From the NCBI GenBank assembly GCA_022865345.1, contig JALHSU010000150.1:1-48881 (forward strand): a DNA stretch of 48,881 bases, in the 5' to 3' direction. The position numbers and the translations under genes were made by a program. This document shows positions 1-6,341 of the stretch, piece by piece. The first letter of the stretch is position 1. Each line of letters opens with the position of its first letter. The notes under the pieces are model-generated. The model saw nothing but the letters and a program-made list of their open reading frames with translations, ran no database searches and was not told where the DNA came from. Source of the DNA: Candidatus Zixiibacteriota bacterium. GTDB taxonomy: Bacteria; Zixibacteria; MSB-5A5; RBG-16-43-9.

Positions 1-33
1 AAAAACAAATGGAGGTCTGAAGACCTCCGCTAC
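1..33 (-). terminator. Hairpin terminator / REP-like palindrome after the response regulator
   Basis: Positions 11-28 form a perfect hairpin (GGAGGTCT, loop GA, AGACCTCC). Read on the minus strand it follows the stop codon of the response regulator and runs into ATTTGTTTTT (positions 1-10), as expected of an intrinsic terminator. The same hairpin has a GTAG foot on the minus strand (CTAC at 30-33), so it also looks like a REP singlet reused as a terminator. Confidence 0.6.
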
Positions 34-38
34 ATTTC

Positions 39-806
39 TTAAACCTCTTCTTTCTCTAGAAAGAGGTTCCTCATCAGCTCGTCGATCTTCTCGATGCGGA
101 AGGGCTTGGCTAAATATCCGTCCGCGCCCTCATTTAAGGCTTTGTCCTCCGGGTAGGCGTTGGAGTATCCGGTGATCATTATCACCGGAGTTTTAAGGTT
201 CTTCTCCTTAAGCCTCTTCATCAGGGTTATCCCATCCATATGCGGCATCTTGATATCGGTGATGATCAGATCAAAAGGCTGCTCCTGCAAAATCTGCCAG
301 GCTTTTTCACCATCCTCAGCCGCAAAAGGAAGATAATCCAGAGAGGAAAGGGTGTCGATGAGCATATTCCTCAGGATCTCGTCATCATCGATTACCAGAA
401 TCCTTTTAAGTACAGATTTCTTTTCAATCTCCGGTCTTTTGTGTCCCATAAGATTCTGGATTGCCTCCTCGATCTTTCCAATGCGGAAGGGCTTGGCCAG
501 AAAACCGTCTGCCCCTTTCTGCAGCGCCTGTTCCATAGTGAAATTGAAATTGTACCCGGTAATAAGCAGGACTGGCAGGGATGGATTTTTTGCTTTAATC
601 GATTCCAGAAGAGAAAAGCCGTTCATCCTGGGCAATTTGATATCGGCTATTACCAGATCCATCTTCTGCTGGTCTAAAAGGGTCAAAGCCTCTTCTCCGT
701 CCTTGGCTCCGAAGGTGTTGTAACCCAGTGCGGATAAAGTATCGATCATCAGCTGACGTACCTTCTCCTCGTCATCCACGATCAAAACCTTCGTCCCTTG
801 TTTCAT
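39..806 (-). CDS. Response regulator with two tandem receiver domains and no output domain
   Basis: 255 residues holding two CheY-like receiver (REC) domains in tandem and nothing else. REC1 (about residues 5-118) has the acidic pair D11/D12, phospho-acceptor D55 in the ADIK motif and the conserved Lys K105 in LAKPF. REC2 (about 134-250) has D140/D141, D184 in TDIK and K234 in LAKPF. Both therefore look able to take a phosphate. The family usually relays phosphate or acts by protein-protein contact, since there is no DNA-binding or enzymatic part. The start at 806 has a GAGG ribosome binding site 5 nt upstream. No histidine kinase is adjacent; the nearest one is at 10152-11864. The two halves are clearly related to each other, suggesting an internal duplication. 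Confidence 0.9.
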   Translation of the reverse strand: MKQGTKVLIVDDEEKVRQLMIDTLSALGYNTFGAKDGEEALTLLDQQKMDLVIADIKLPRMNGFSLLESIKAKNPSLPVLLITGYNFNFTMEQALQKGADGFLAKPFRIGKIEEAIQNLMGHKRPEIEKKSVLKRILVIDDDEILRNMLIDTLSSLDYLPFAAEDGEKAWQILQEQPFDLIITDIKMPHMDGITLMKRLKEKNLKTPVIMITGYSNAYPEDKALNEGADGYLAKPFRIEKIDELMRNLFLEKEEV

Positions 807-901
807 ACGGACCTCGAGTTTGTGGGTGTGAACTTAAGTCTCCATATCTTTTTATCGTATTTTTTTGAGATTACTTGAGGAGATATAGAAAAAAACTGAT
901 T

Positions 902-953
902 GTAGTTACCAAATTAATTAGGCATTCTCTTGCTCGATAAATCAAGCAACTAC
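902..953. repeat. REP doublet (REPIN-like), TAGTTGC family, degenerate copy
   Basis: It starts GTAGTTAC and ends GCAACTAC, enclosing two imperfect palindromes (CCAAATTAATTAGG and GCTCGATAAATCAAGC) separated by a short T-rich linker. It is a degenerate relative of the copies at 12073-12125 and 44226-44278. Confidence 0.75.
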
Positions 954-998
954 AGGCAGTCTCAAATTTCAAGGATTTCCAAAAAATACAGAGGGAAA

Positions 999-1021
999 GT
1001 CGGGCAGGTTGCCCGACCTAC
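999..1021 (-). repeat. REP-like singlet
   Basis: Perfect inverted repeat GTCGGGCA, loop GGT, TGCCCGAC, followed by CTAC, which is a GTAG foot on the minus strand. Confidence 0.6.
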
Positions 1022-1045
1022 GTGAAATCAATACTTTATGCCATC

Positions 1046-1069
1046 GTAGACAGTCCGCCACCGGCGGAC
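1046..1069 (+). repeat. REP-like singlet
   Basis: GTAG foot at 1046-1049, then ACA and the inverted repeat GTCCGCC, loop ACC, GGCGGAC (1053-1069). It faces the singlet at 999-1021. Confidence 0.55.
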
Positions 1070-1104
1070 CAGCCCTGCAAAAAAAGAGCTTTTCAAGAAT
1101 CTAT

Positions 1105-2460
1105 TCAGGAATGGATAAGGTTCAAAACCTCTGATTTCTTTTGTTCTAAAAGCTCACTGGTTTTTGCCTCCAGATTCAGGCGGAGCAGAGGCTCGGTATT
1201 GGAGGGTCTCACATTGAACCACCAGTCAGGATATTCGATGGTTATCCCGTCCAGGTGGTCTATTTTAGCGTCCTTATACTGAGATACGATTGCCTTCAGC
1301 TTCTTTGGAACATTTTCTACCCTGGAGTTTATCTCTCCAGTCCTGAAATAATGGTCGATAGAGCTTACCAGTTGAGAAAGCGGCTTGTCCTCTTCGGAGA
1401 GAAGCTCCAAACAGACTGATAGGGCGATCATACCAGAATCAGCAAAATAGTTTTGGCGGAAATAGAAATGACCCGAATGCTCCCCTCCGAAGATGGCATT
1501 ATATTTTTTCATCAGGGGCTTAATCAGCGCATGTCCCACCGGCGTGCGGATGGGTATCCCTCCGTTTTGCTGAATGACCTCACGAACAGTCCTGGAACAG
1601 GGAACATTGTATAATATGGTTGCGCCTTTTTCCTTTTGAAGAAGCCTCTTAGCCACCAGGGCAGCAACTATATCTCCACCCAGGGTTACTCCCTTCTCGT
1701 CTACCAAAAACATCCGGTCCGCATCACCATCAAAAGCCACGCCGAAATCAGCTTTCTCCTCTAAAATCCTTTTCCTCAGGGGGACCATATTCTCCGGAAT
1801 CATAGGATTGGGCACGTGGTTAGGGAAAGAGCCGTCCAGTTCAAAGAACATCGGAATCAGCTTGCAGGGAAGATGGGAGAAAAAATCAGGCAGAACCTTT
1901 CCGGCGATTCCGTTCCCGGCATCGGCTACTATCTTAAAAGGCTTGATTTTCTGCGGTTCGATAAAAGATAAAAGGTGCTGTATGTAATCGGGCTGGATAT
2001 CCTGATTTCTGACCTCACCTTTTTTCTCCGGGTTTGAAAAATCTCTTTTAAGTATGATTTCCTTGATCTGCTCAATCCCCTCTTTGCCACTTAAAGGGAC
2101 AGCCTCCTCCCTGCACATCTTTATCCCGTTATATTCCGGCGGATTGTGCGAGGCGGTAATCATTGCTCCGGAATCGTATCCGAATTTGCCGACCGTAAAG
2201 TACAGAGCATCAGAAGTGCACAAGTCTATGTCTATTACATCTGCGCCTGCCTCGGTTATCCCACGGACAAGGCTTTTGAACAGGGTATCTGAGGAGAGCC
2301 GCATATCCCGACCTATGACCACTATTCTGGGATTGAGATATCGGACGAAAGCCTTGCCGATCAGGTAAGCGATATCGTCGTTAATCTCCTGAGGATAGAT
2401 TCCTCTTATGTCATAAGCCTTGAAGATTGAGGGGTTTATGTTCAAGTTTTCTTTTTCCAT
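1105..2460 (-). CDS. Phosphomannomutase / phosphoglucomutase (alpha-D-phosphohexomutase family)
   Basis: Interconverts hexose 1- and 6-phosphates in the cytoplasm and so feeds nucleotide-sugar synthesis, fitting the polysaccharide locus further along the window. The catalytic serine loop TASHNPPEYNG, the metal-binding DGDADR, the sugar-binding GGEHSGH and the C-terminal phosphate-binding RPSNTEPLLR are all present and in the family order. I place the start at 2460 (protein begins MEKENLNIN), not at the longer 2571, because GGAG lies 6 nt upstream of 2460 and the extension would run through a REP palindrome. This gives 451 residues, the usual length for the bacterial bifunctional ManB/AlgC type. 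Which substrate dominates cannot be read from sequence. It is divergent from rex. Confidence 0.93.
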   Translation of the reverse strand: MEKENLNINPSIFKAYDIRGIYPQEINDDIAYLIGKAFVRYLNPRIVVIGRDMRLSSDTLFKSLVRGITEAGADVIDIDLCTSDALYFTVGKFGYDSGAMITASHNPPEYNGIKMCREEAVPLSGKEGIEQIKEIILKRDFSNPEKKGEVRNQDIQPDYIQHLLSFIEPQKIKPFKIVADAGNGIAGKVLPDFFSHLPCKLIPMFFELDGSFPNHVPNPMIPENMVPLRKRILEEKADFGVAFDGDADRMFLVDEKGVTLGGDIVAALVAKRLLQKEKGATILYNVPCSRTVREVIQQNGGIPIRTPVGHALIKPLMKKYNAIFGGEHSGHFYFRQNYFADSGMIALSVCLELLSEEDKPLSQLVSSIDHYFRTGEINSRVENVPKKLKAIVSQYKDAKIDHLDGITIEYPDWWFNVRPSNTEPLLRLNLEAKTSELLEQKKSEVLNLIHS

Positions 2461-2547
2461 TATCTGCTCCAGTTTCAGACAACTATAAGGAAAAAAGTCA
2501 CCCTTGTCAAATCTTTCTTTTGGCTTTGGAATGGACTCCAGAAATCT

Positions 2548-2574
2548 GTAGCGTTGCCAATCCTTTGGCAACGC
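2548..2574 (+). repeat. REP-like singlet between the mutase and rex
   Basis: GTAG foot (2548-2551) leading into a 10-bp perfect inverted repeat, GCGTTGCCAA (2551-2560), loop TCCT, TTGGCAACGC (2565-2574). It lies inside the spurious N-terminal extension of the mutase ORF, which supports the shorter start for that gene. Confidence 0.65.
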
Positions 2575-2633
2575 GTGGAATCATTCATCTGGTTCAAAGC
2601 CTAAAAAAAAGTCTTTTATTCAAGATTTTTTGC

Positions 2634-2680
2634 TTGACAAACCTTCGTTCTGCCGATAAAATATGTGAAAGTATTCACAA
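2634..2680 (+). promoter_or_regulatory. rex promoter with overlapping Rex operator
   Basis: The -35 is TTGACA (2634-2639) and the -10 is TAAAAT (2657-2662), with a 17-nt spacer. Immediately behind the -10, 2663-2680 reads ATGTGAAAGTATTCACAA. This matches the established Rex site TTGTGAA-N4-TTCACAA at all but one base and covers the expected transcription start. Rex bound there would block its own promoter. The untranslated leader would be only about 15 nt and has no Shine-Dalgarno sequence. Confidence 0.85.
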
Positions 2681-2684
2681 CGTT

Positions 2685-3323
2685 ATGCGAAAAATCTCAG
2701 AATCCACGATCCATAGGCTATCCCTTTATTATCGCACCCTGATAAGCCTGCAGAGGGAAAGGTATATCACGGTTTCCTCCAAAGAGCTGGCCAGAAGGGA
2801 TAAGCTCACCCCAGCCCAGGTGAGGAAAGACCTCTCCTTTTTTGGGAGCTTTGGGACAAGGGGATTGGGGTATCCGGTGAACGAGCTTAAGGATAAGATC
2901 GCCTCTATCCTTGGATTGAACCGGACCTGGAATGTGGCTCTGGTGGGGGTGGGAAACGTGGGCTCAGCTTTAGTCTCCTACAAGGAATTTCCCAGGCAGG
3001 GGTTTGTCATAAAGAAGATATTCGACAACGACCAGAGGAAGATCGGAAAAAATCACAAGGGGATCCTGGTCTCAGATGTAAGGAATCTGGCTAAAGAACT
3101 GAAGGAAGACAAAATCGAGATTGTGGTCCTGGCTGTTCCAGCTCCTGCTGCCCAGAGCGTGTTGGATGAGGTAGTATTAGCCGGAGTTCATACTATTCTT
3201 AACTTCGCTCCCACCAACCTCAAGGTCCCGGATAATGTGGTCCTGCGCACGGTCAATATGGCAATGGAGTTAGAGCATCTCTCTTTTGCCCTTTCCAACC
3301 GGGGGAAGATAAAAGAGCTATAA
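2685..3323 (+). CDS. rex: Redox-sensing transcriptional repressor Rex
   Basis: 212 residues, the normal Rex length. An N-terminal winged helix (about 1-78) contains the typical stretch YITVSSKELARRDKLTPAQV and RKDLSFFGSFGTRG. A Rossmann domain follows, with GVGNVG at 88-93 for NAD(H). Rex proteins release DNA when NADH rises and so control fermentation and respiration genes. The start at 2685 is chosen over the in-frame 2427 because homology begins at MRKISESTIH and the promoter and operator lie just upstream of it. The last 6 nt overlap the end of the convergent MFS gene. Apart from rex itself I see no other Rex site in the window. Confidence 0.95.
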   Translation: MRKISESTIHRLSLYYRTLISLQRERYITVSSKELARRDKLTPAQVRKDLSFFGSFGTRGLGYPVNELKDKIASILGLNRTWNVALVGVGNVGSALVSYKEFPRQGFVIKKIFDNDQRKIGKNHKGILVSDVRNLAKELKEDKIEIVVLAVPAPAAQSVLDEVVLAGVHTILNFAPTNLKVPDNVVLRTVNMAMELEHLSFALSNRGKIKEL

Positions 3324-4547
3324 CTTCTTTATCCCCGGTATCAAAAACCCGGTTAATCCACCCAGGGCAACTAAAACCCCGCTTAAAAAAACAATCATCT
3401 GGACGTGTAAAAGCCCTCCCAGGACTCCTACCAAAGCTAAAGAGAGCGGTCTTAAGCCTCCGCTAATTGTTCCCAGGGTGCCGAAGACCCTGCCTTGTTT
3501 CTCGTGTGGTATTTTGGACTGAAACACGACCGGGACTAAGATGTTGGCAAAAGAGAACCCAAACCCGCACCCGCCCAGAAGAAAGATCGAGGTCCAGAAG
3601 GATTCCGAGACTCCGAACAGGGCTAAAAAGGACCCGGCTACAACTATTCCTATCATTATAAAGGTTCCTTTTCTTCTAACTCCGCCAATCATCCCGAGGA
3701 AAAGGCTGCCCAGAACCATTCCTACAGAGATGCTTGAGCCAAGCACCCCGAACCCCTCTGCTCCCATCTTAAATATCTTCTTAACCATCAACGGTATTAA
3801 AACCCCTACTGGAGCCACGAAGAAATTAAGAATGGAGAATAAGACCACGAGTCCCAGTATCCCTGATTCTTTACGGATAAAATTCAGACCATCCAGGAGT
3901 TCCTGCAGGAATCTTTTTCTCGCCTCTGAAGGAAAAACCTGCTCAACTTTGACTCTCACCAGAAATATGGCGATACCCGAGACGAAAAAGCTTAAAGCAT
4001 CCAAAAACATCACTGTTCCAGCTCCAAAAAGAGCGACCAGTGCTCCTCCTAAAGCAGGCCCGATGATTCCGCTTAAGTTGCTGCTCATCTGAGATATGGA
4101 GTTAGCCTGGACTAACTGCTCCTTATTCACTATCACCGGTAGGAATGAGGCTAAGGCGGGGTTAAAGAAGGTTGACATAGATGAAAGGAAGGCTGCGATT
4201 ACAAATATGTGCCAGACCTGAAGTTGATTCAAGAAGTAAAGCACTCCAGGTACAGTGATCAGCACCCCACGTCCCAGGTCCATCAGGATCAAAAGCCTCC
4301 TTTTATCCACCCGGTCAACGTATGTTCCAGCAAAAGGTCCCAGGATGATGGCAGGCAGGGAAGAGCAGATAGCCACAGTAGCCATAGCGGCAGTGGAGCC
4401 GGTTTTTTCCAGGACCCACCACATCAGGGCGATCATATACAAGAAATCGCCGACCACTGAGATAGTCTGGCCTATCCAGATTGAAAAGAAATTCAGATTC
4501 CGAAAAATCGAACCATAGCCCCGGTTTTTTTCCTGCAAACTTCCCAT
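3318..4547 (-). CDS. MFS transporter, probable exporter
   Basis: 409 residues with about twelve hydrophobic segments and the MFS motif-A region between the second and third (GPFAGTYVDRVDKRR). The overall pattern resembles the MFS_3 / enterobactin-exporter-like branch, which exports small hydrophobic or siderophore-like compounds; the substrate here is unknown. The start codon directly abuts the stop codon of the upstream ABC ATPase gene (4547/4548), so the two are co-transcribed and probably translationally coupled. The 3' end overlaps rex by 6 nt in convergent orientation. Confidence 0.85.
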   Translation of the reverse strand: MGSLQEKNRGYGSIFRNLNFFSIWIGQTISVVGDFLYMIALMWWVLEKTGSTAAMATVAICSSLPAIILGPFAGTYVDRVDKRRLLILMDLGRGVLITVPGVLYFLNQLQVWHIFVIAAFLSSMSTFFNPALASFLPVIVNKEQLVQANSISQMSSNLSGIIGPALGGALVALFGAGTVMFLDALSFFVSGIAIFLVRVKVEQVFPSEARKRFLQELLDGLNFIRKESGILGLVVLFSILNFFVAPVGVLIPLMVKKIFKMGAEGFGVLGSSISVGMVLGSLFLGMIGGVRRKGTFIMIGIVVAGSFLALFGVSESFWTSIFLLGGCGFGFSFANILVPVVFQSKIPHEKQGRVFGTLGTISGGLRPLSLALVGVLGGLLHVQMIVFLSGVLVALGGLTGFLIPGIKKL

Positions 4548-5651
4548 TTATCTATTATCAATTCTCAGTTTAAAAATATTTTCTCCCGTTTTCAAATCGA
4601 AGAATAATGCCTTATTCAGGTCAAAAGACAATTCTGTGAAAATACCAGGTTGAAGGTTTTCATAGAATCTTTCCCTGGTTACTAATTTCTGATCTCCGGC
4701 TTTAAAATAAAGGAAAGCCTCTGCACCGACAGGCTCGATCTGCTCCAACTCGAATTTTAGATTCTGGCTTTCTCTACAAATCCTTACATCCTCAGGCCTT
4801 ATTCCCAGGCAGATTTCCCTGCCAGCGTACTCCTTCAAATCCTTTTCAAATTTCCCCGGAAGAGAGAGTCTTTGCCTGTCCCCAAAGGTAAATTCCAGAG
4901 AAGAAATCAGAATACCTTTAAGCAGATTCATTGAAGGCGTTCCTATAAAGGAAGCCACAAAGATATTAGAAGGTGAACTGTACAGCTCAAAAGGTGTTCC
5001 GATCTGCTGAATAGTGCCTTCCTTCAAAACCAGGCACCTGTCACCCAGGGTCATAGCCTCTAACTGGTCATGAGTCACATAAACCACAGAACTCTTTAAT
5101 CTCTCATGCAGTTTCAAAAGCTCACCTCTCATCTGGACCCTGAGAAGAGCATCTAAATTGGATAAAGGCTCATCAAAAAGAAAAAGCTTTGGTTTTCTGA
5201 CTATTGCCCTGCCTAAAGCCACCCTTTGCCTTTCCCCTCCGGAAAGGGCTTTGGGTTTTCTCCGAAGCATCCCGCCTAATCCCAAAATGTCAGCAGTCTC
5301 ATAGACCCTTAGTCTGATTTCCTCTTTTGGATATCCTCTTAGTTTCAAAGGGAAGGCAAGGTTCTCAAATACCGTAAAATGAGGGTAAAGGGCATAGTTC
5401 TGGAAAACCATAGCTACATCTCTTTGTTTGGCTGGCAGGTCATTGATCAAAAGCCCATCCAGACAAATCTCACCCGTGGAAACCTCCTCCAATCCAGCTA
5501 TCATTCTCAAGATGGTACTTTTTCCGCAACCAGAGGGACCTACCAGCACGAAAAACTCGCCCTCCTCCACCTCGAAGCTGATCTCCTTCAAGACTTGATT
5601 TTTATCAAAGTGTTTACTTACTGCTTTTAATTTGAGTTTAGACATTGCCAT
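4548..5651 (-). CDS. ABC transporter ATP-binding protein, MalK/UgpC type
   Basis: 367 residues. The nucleotide-binding domain shows Walker A GPSGCGKST, the signature LSGGERQR, Walker B LFLFDEPLSNLD and the H-loop VTHDQLEAMT. The remaining C-terminal part (from about residue 240) fits the TOBE-type regulatory domain of the carbohydrate-uptake (CUT1) ATPases. In that family the protein energises an import complex with two permeases and a binding protein, none of which is in the window. It may serve permeases encoded elsewhere, as MsmK-like shared ATPases do. It is first in a two-gene operon with the MFS exporter. A second in-frame ATG lies 6 nt downstream of the listed start (MAMSK); neither has a good Shine-Dalgarno site. 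Confidence 0.9.
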   Translation of the reverse strand: MAMSKLKLKAVSKHFDKNQVLKEISFEVEEGEFFVLVGPSGCGKSTILRMIAGLEEVSTGEICLDGLLINDLPAKQRDVAMVFQNYALYPHFTVFENLAFPLKLRGYPKEEIRLRVYETADILGLGGMLRRKPKALSGGERQRVALGRAIVRKPKLFLFDEPLSNLDALLRVQMRGELLKLHERLKSSVVYVTHDQLEAMTLGDRCLVLKEGTIQQIGTPFELYSSPSNIFVASFIGTPSMNLLKGILISSLEFTFGDRQRLSLPGKFEKDLKEYAGREICLGIRPEDVRICRESQNLKFELEQIEPVGAEAFLYFKAGDQKLVTRERFYENLQPGIFTELSFDLNKALFFDLKTGENIFKLRIDNR

Positions 5652-5667
5652 ATAGAGAATTTAGTTA

Positions 5668-5696
5668 ATTATATATTCTGCCATTCAGATTGGCAA
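5668..5696 (-). promoter_or_regulatory. Sigma-70-type promoter for the ABC ATPase-MFS operon
   Basis: Read on the minus strand: TTGCCA (5691-5696), a 17-nt spacer and a perfect TATAAT (5668-5673). Transcription would begin near 5661, only about 10 nt before the annotated ATG, so the mRNA has a very short leader. Confidence 0.75.
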
Positions 5697-6143
5697 GGCT
5701 TTAAAACCAATTTTTTCAAAAAAGCTTGAGAGTGTTTTTATCAAATCTGATTTCAACTGACTTTCAAGTAGAAAAAGATTTTATGTTGAAAAGAAGATTA
5801 TCTCACAGAGTTGAGGTGGTTGACTTCTAAATTTCACAAAATATGTTCTGAAGGCAAAAAGTTTTCTTTCTATATCTTGTATTTTAAGTAAGATATTTTA
5901 CAATATATTGAGGCAGGATGGATATTTCTCAAAAAAATCTTTACTCCTCATCAGATTTTGCTTGACAAGAGATGACATAAGGTTAGATTAATGGTTGAGG
6001 AGAGGGATGTAAATAGCTGGGTAATTTGGTATTAGTATTACTCCTCACAAAAACTTGCTTTTTGAAAAGGGATATTCGAATCTAAGCCAATTTTTGCAGA
6101 TTAGTTGATGTTTTAAAAGGCGCAGGATTTTTTTATCTACGAA
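5697..6143. other. AT-rich gene-free stretch, possible leader of the small plus-strand ORF
   Basis: About 450 nt with no ORF I believe in. A candidate plus-strand promoter is TTGACA (5962-5967) with TAGATT (5984-5989), spacer 16. It is followed by CTCCTCA (6041-6047), with an earlier CTCCTCA at 5944-5950 and a complementary TGAGGAG at 5996-6002. These words can pair with one another and also with the GGAGGAGG ribosome binding site at 6164-6171, so a regulated leader is conceivable but unproven. Confidence 0.35.
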
Positions 6144-6160
6144 TGTTCATATTTTGAACA
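6144..6160 (+). promoter_or_regulatory. Perfect inverted repeat in front of the small ORF
   Basis: TGTTCA, spacer TATTT, TGAACA, ending 3 nt before the Shine-Dalgarno sequence of the 26-codon ORF. It could be an operator or a short RNA stem next to the ribosome binding site. I do not recognise it as a known factor's site. Confidence 0.4.
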
Positions 6161-6178
6161 TAAGGAGGAGGTGATTCT

Positions 6179-6259
6179 ATGGAGCTGAAAGAATTAATCC
6201 TGGAGGTGGAGGAGTTAGAGGAGAAGATTGCTCCTTTATCATCTAACGGCGGACAGTAA
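6179..6259 (+). CDS. Small ORF, 26 residues, unknown function
   Basis: The ORF encodes MELKELILEVEEL then EEKIAPLSSNGGQ. The first 17 residues are a charged amphipathic helix rich in Glu and Leu. The tail APLSSNGGQ is small and polar, a leader-plus-core look that would suit a modified or secreted peptide, but no maturation enzyme is next to it. Support for real expression is unusually good: the sequence AAGGAGGAGGTGATTCT sits directly before the ATG, an almost ideal Shine-Dalgarno site at normal spacing, and an intrinsic terminator lies at 6306-6335. It is on the opposite strand to both flanking genes. It could instead be a regulatory upstream ORF or part of a small RNA. I find no family for it. 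Confidence 0.5.
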   Translation: MELKELILEVEELEEKIAPLSSNGGQ

Positions 6260-6292
6260 TTTGTCCTGGTTGCTTTTTGTAACGACAATTAG

Positions 6293-6300
6293 CACCTCCT
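6293..6300 (+). promoter_or_regulatory. Anti-Shine-Dalgarno word downstream of the small ORF
   Basis: CACCTCCT is the exact complement of AGGAGGTG at 6166-6173, the ribosome binding site of the 26-codon ORF, and equals the anti-SD sequence of 16S rRNA. Within the short transcript it could fold back and hide the ribosome binding site. Eight bases can also match by chance. Confidence 0.3.
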
Positions 6301-6305
6301 AATCG

Positions 6306-6335
6306 AAAGACCACCCTGCTCCTGGGTGGTCTTTT
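6306..6335 (+). terminator. Intrinsic terminator of the small plus-strand unit
   Basis: Perfect 11-bp stem AAAGACCACCC (6306-6316), loop of 7, GGGTGGTCTTT (6324-6334), followed on the plus strand by TCCTTTTCT. The minus-strand side has no T-run, so it serves the small ORF rather than the kinase gene. Confidence 0.8.
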
Positions 6336-6341
6336 CCTTTT

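Larger units (their letters stand above)
807..1104. other. Gene-free gap with three REP-like elements
   Basis: This stretch between the response regulator and the phosphomannomutase has no convincing ORF. It holds a double-hairpin element (902-953) and two single palindromes with GTAG feet pointing at each other (999-1021 and 1046-1069). The response regulator promoter must lie in 807-900, but I see no good -35/-10 pair. Confidence 0.6.

Noticed and set aside
2461-2571. N-terminal extension of the phosphomannomutase
   Set aside because: It covers a REP palindrome and carries no family homology; the ATG at 2460 has a ribosome binding site.
6220-6303. Minus-strand gene using AGGAGGTG at 6293-6300 as ribosome binding site
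   Set aside because: The only nearby start is a TTG and the reading frame gives a serine- and proline-rich peptide with no support; the word fits better as the complement of the plus-strand ribosome binding site.
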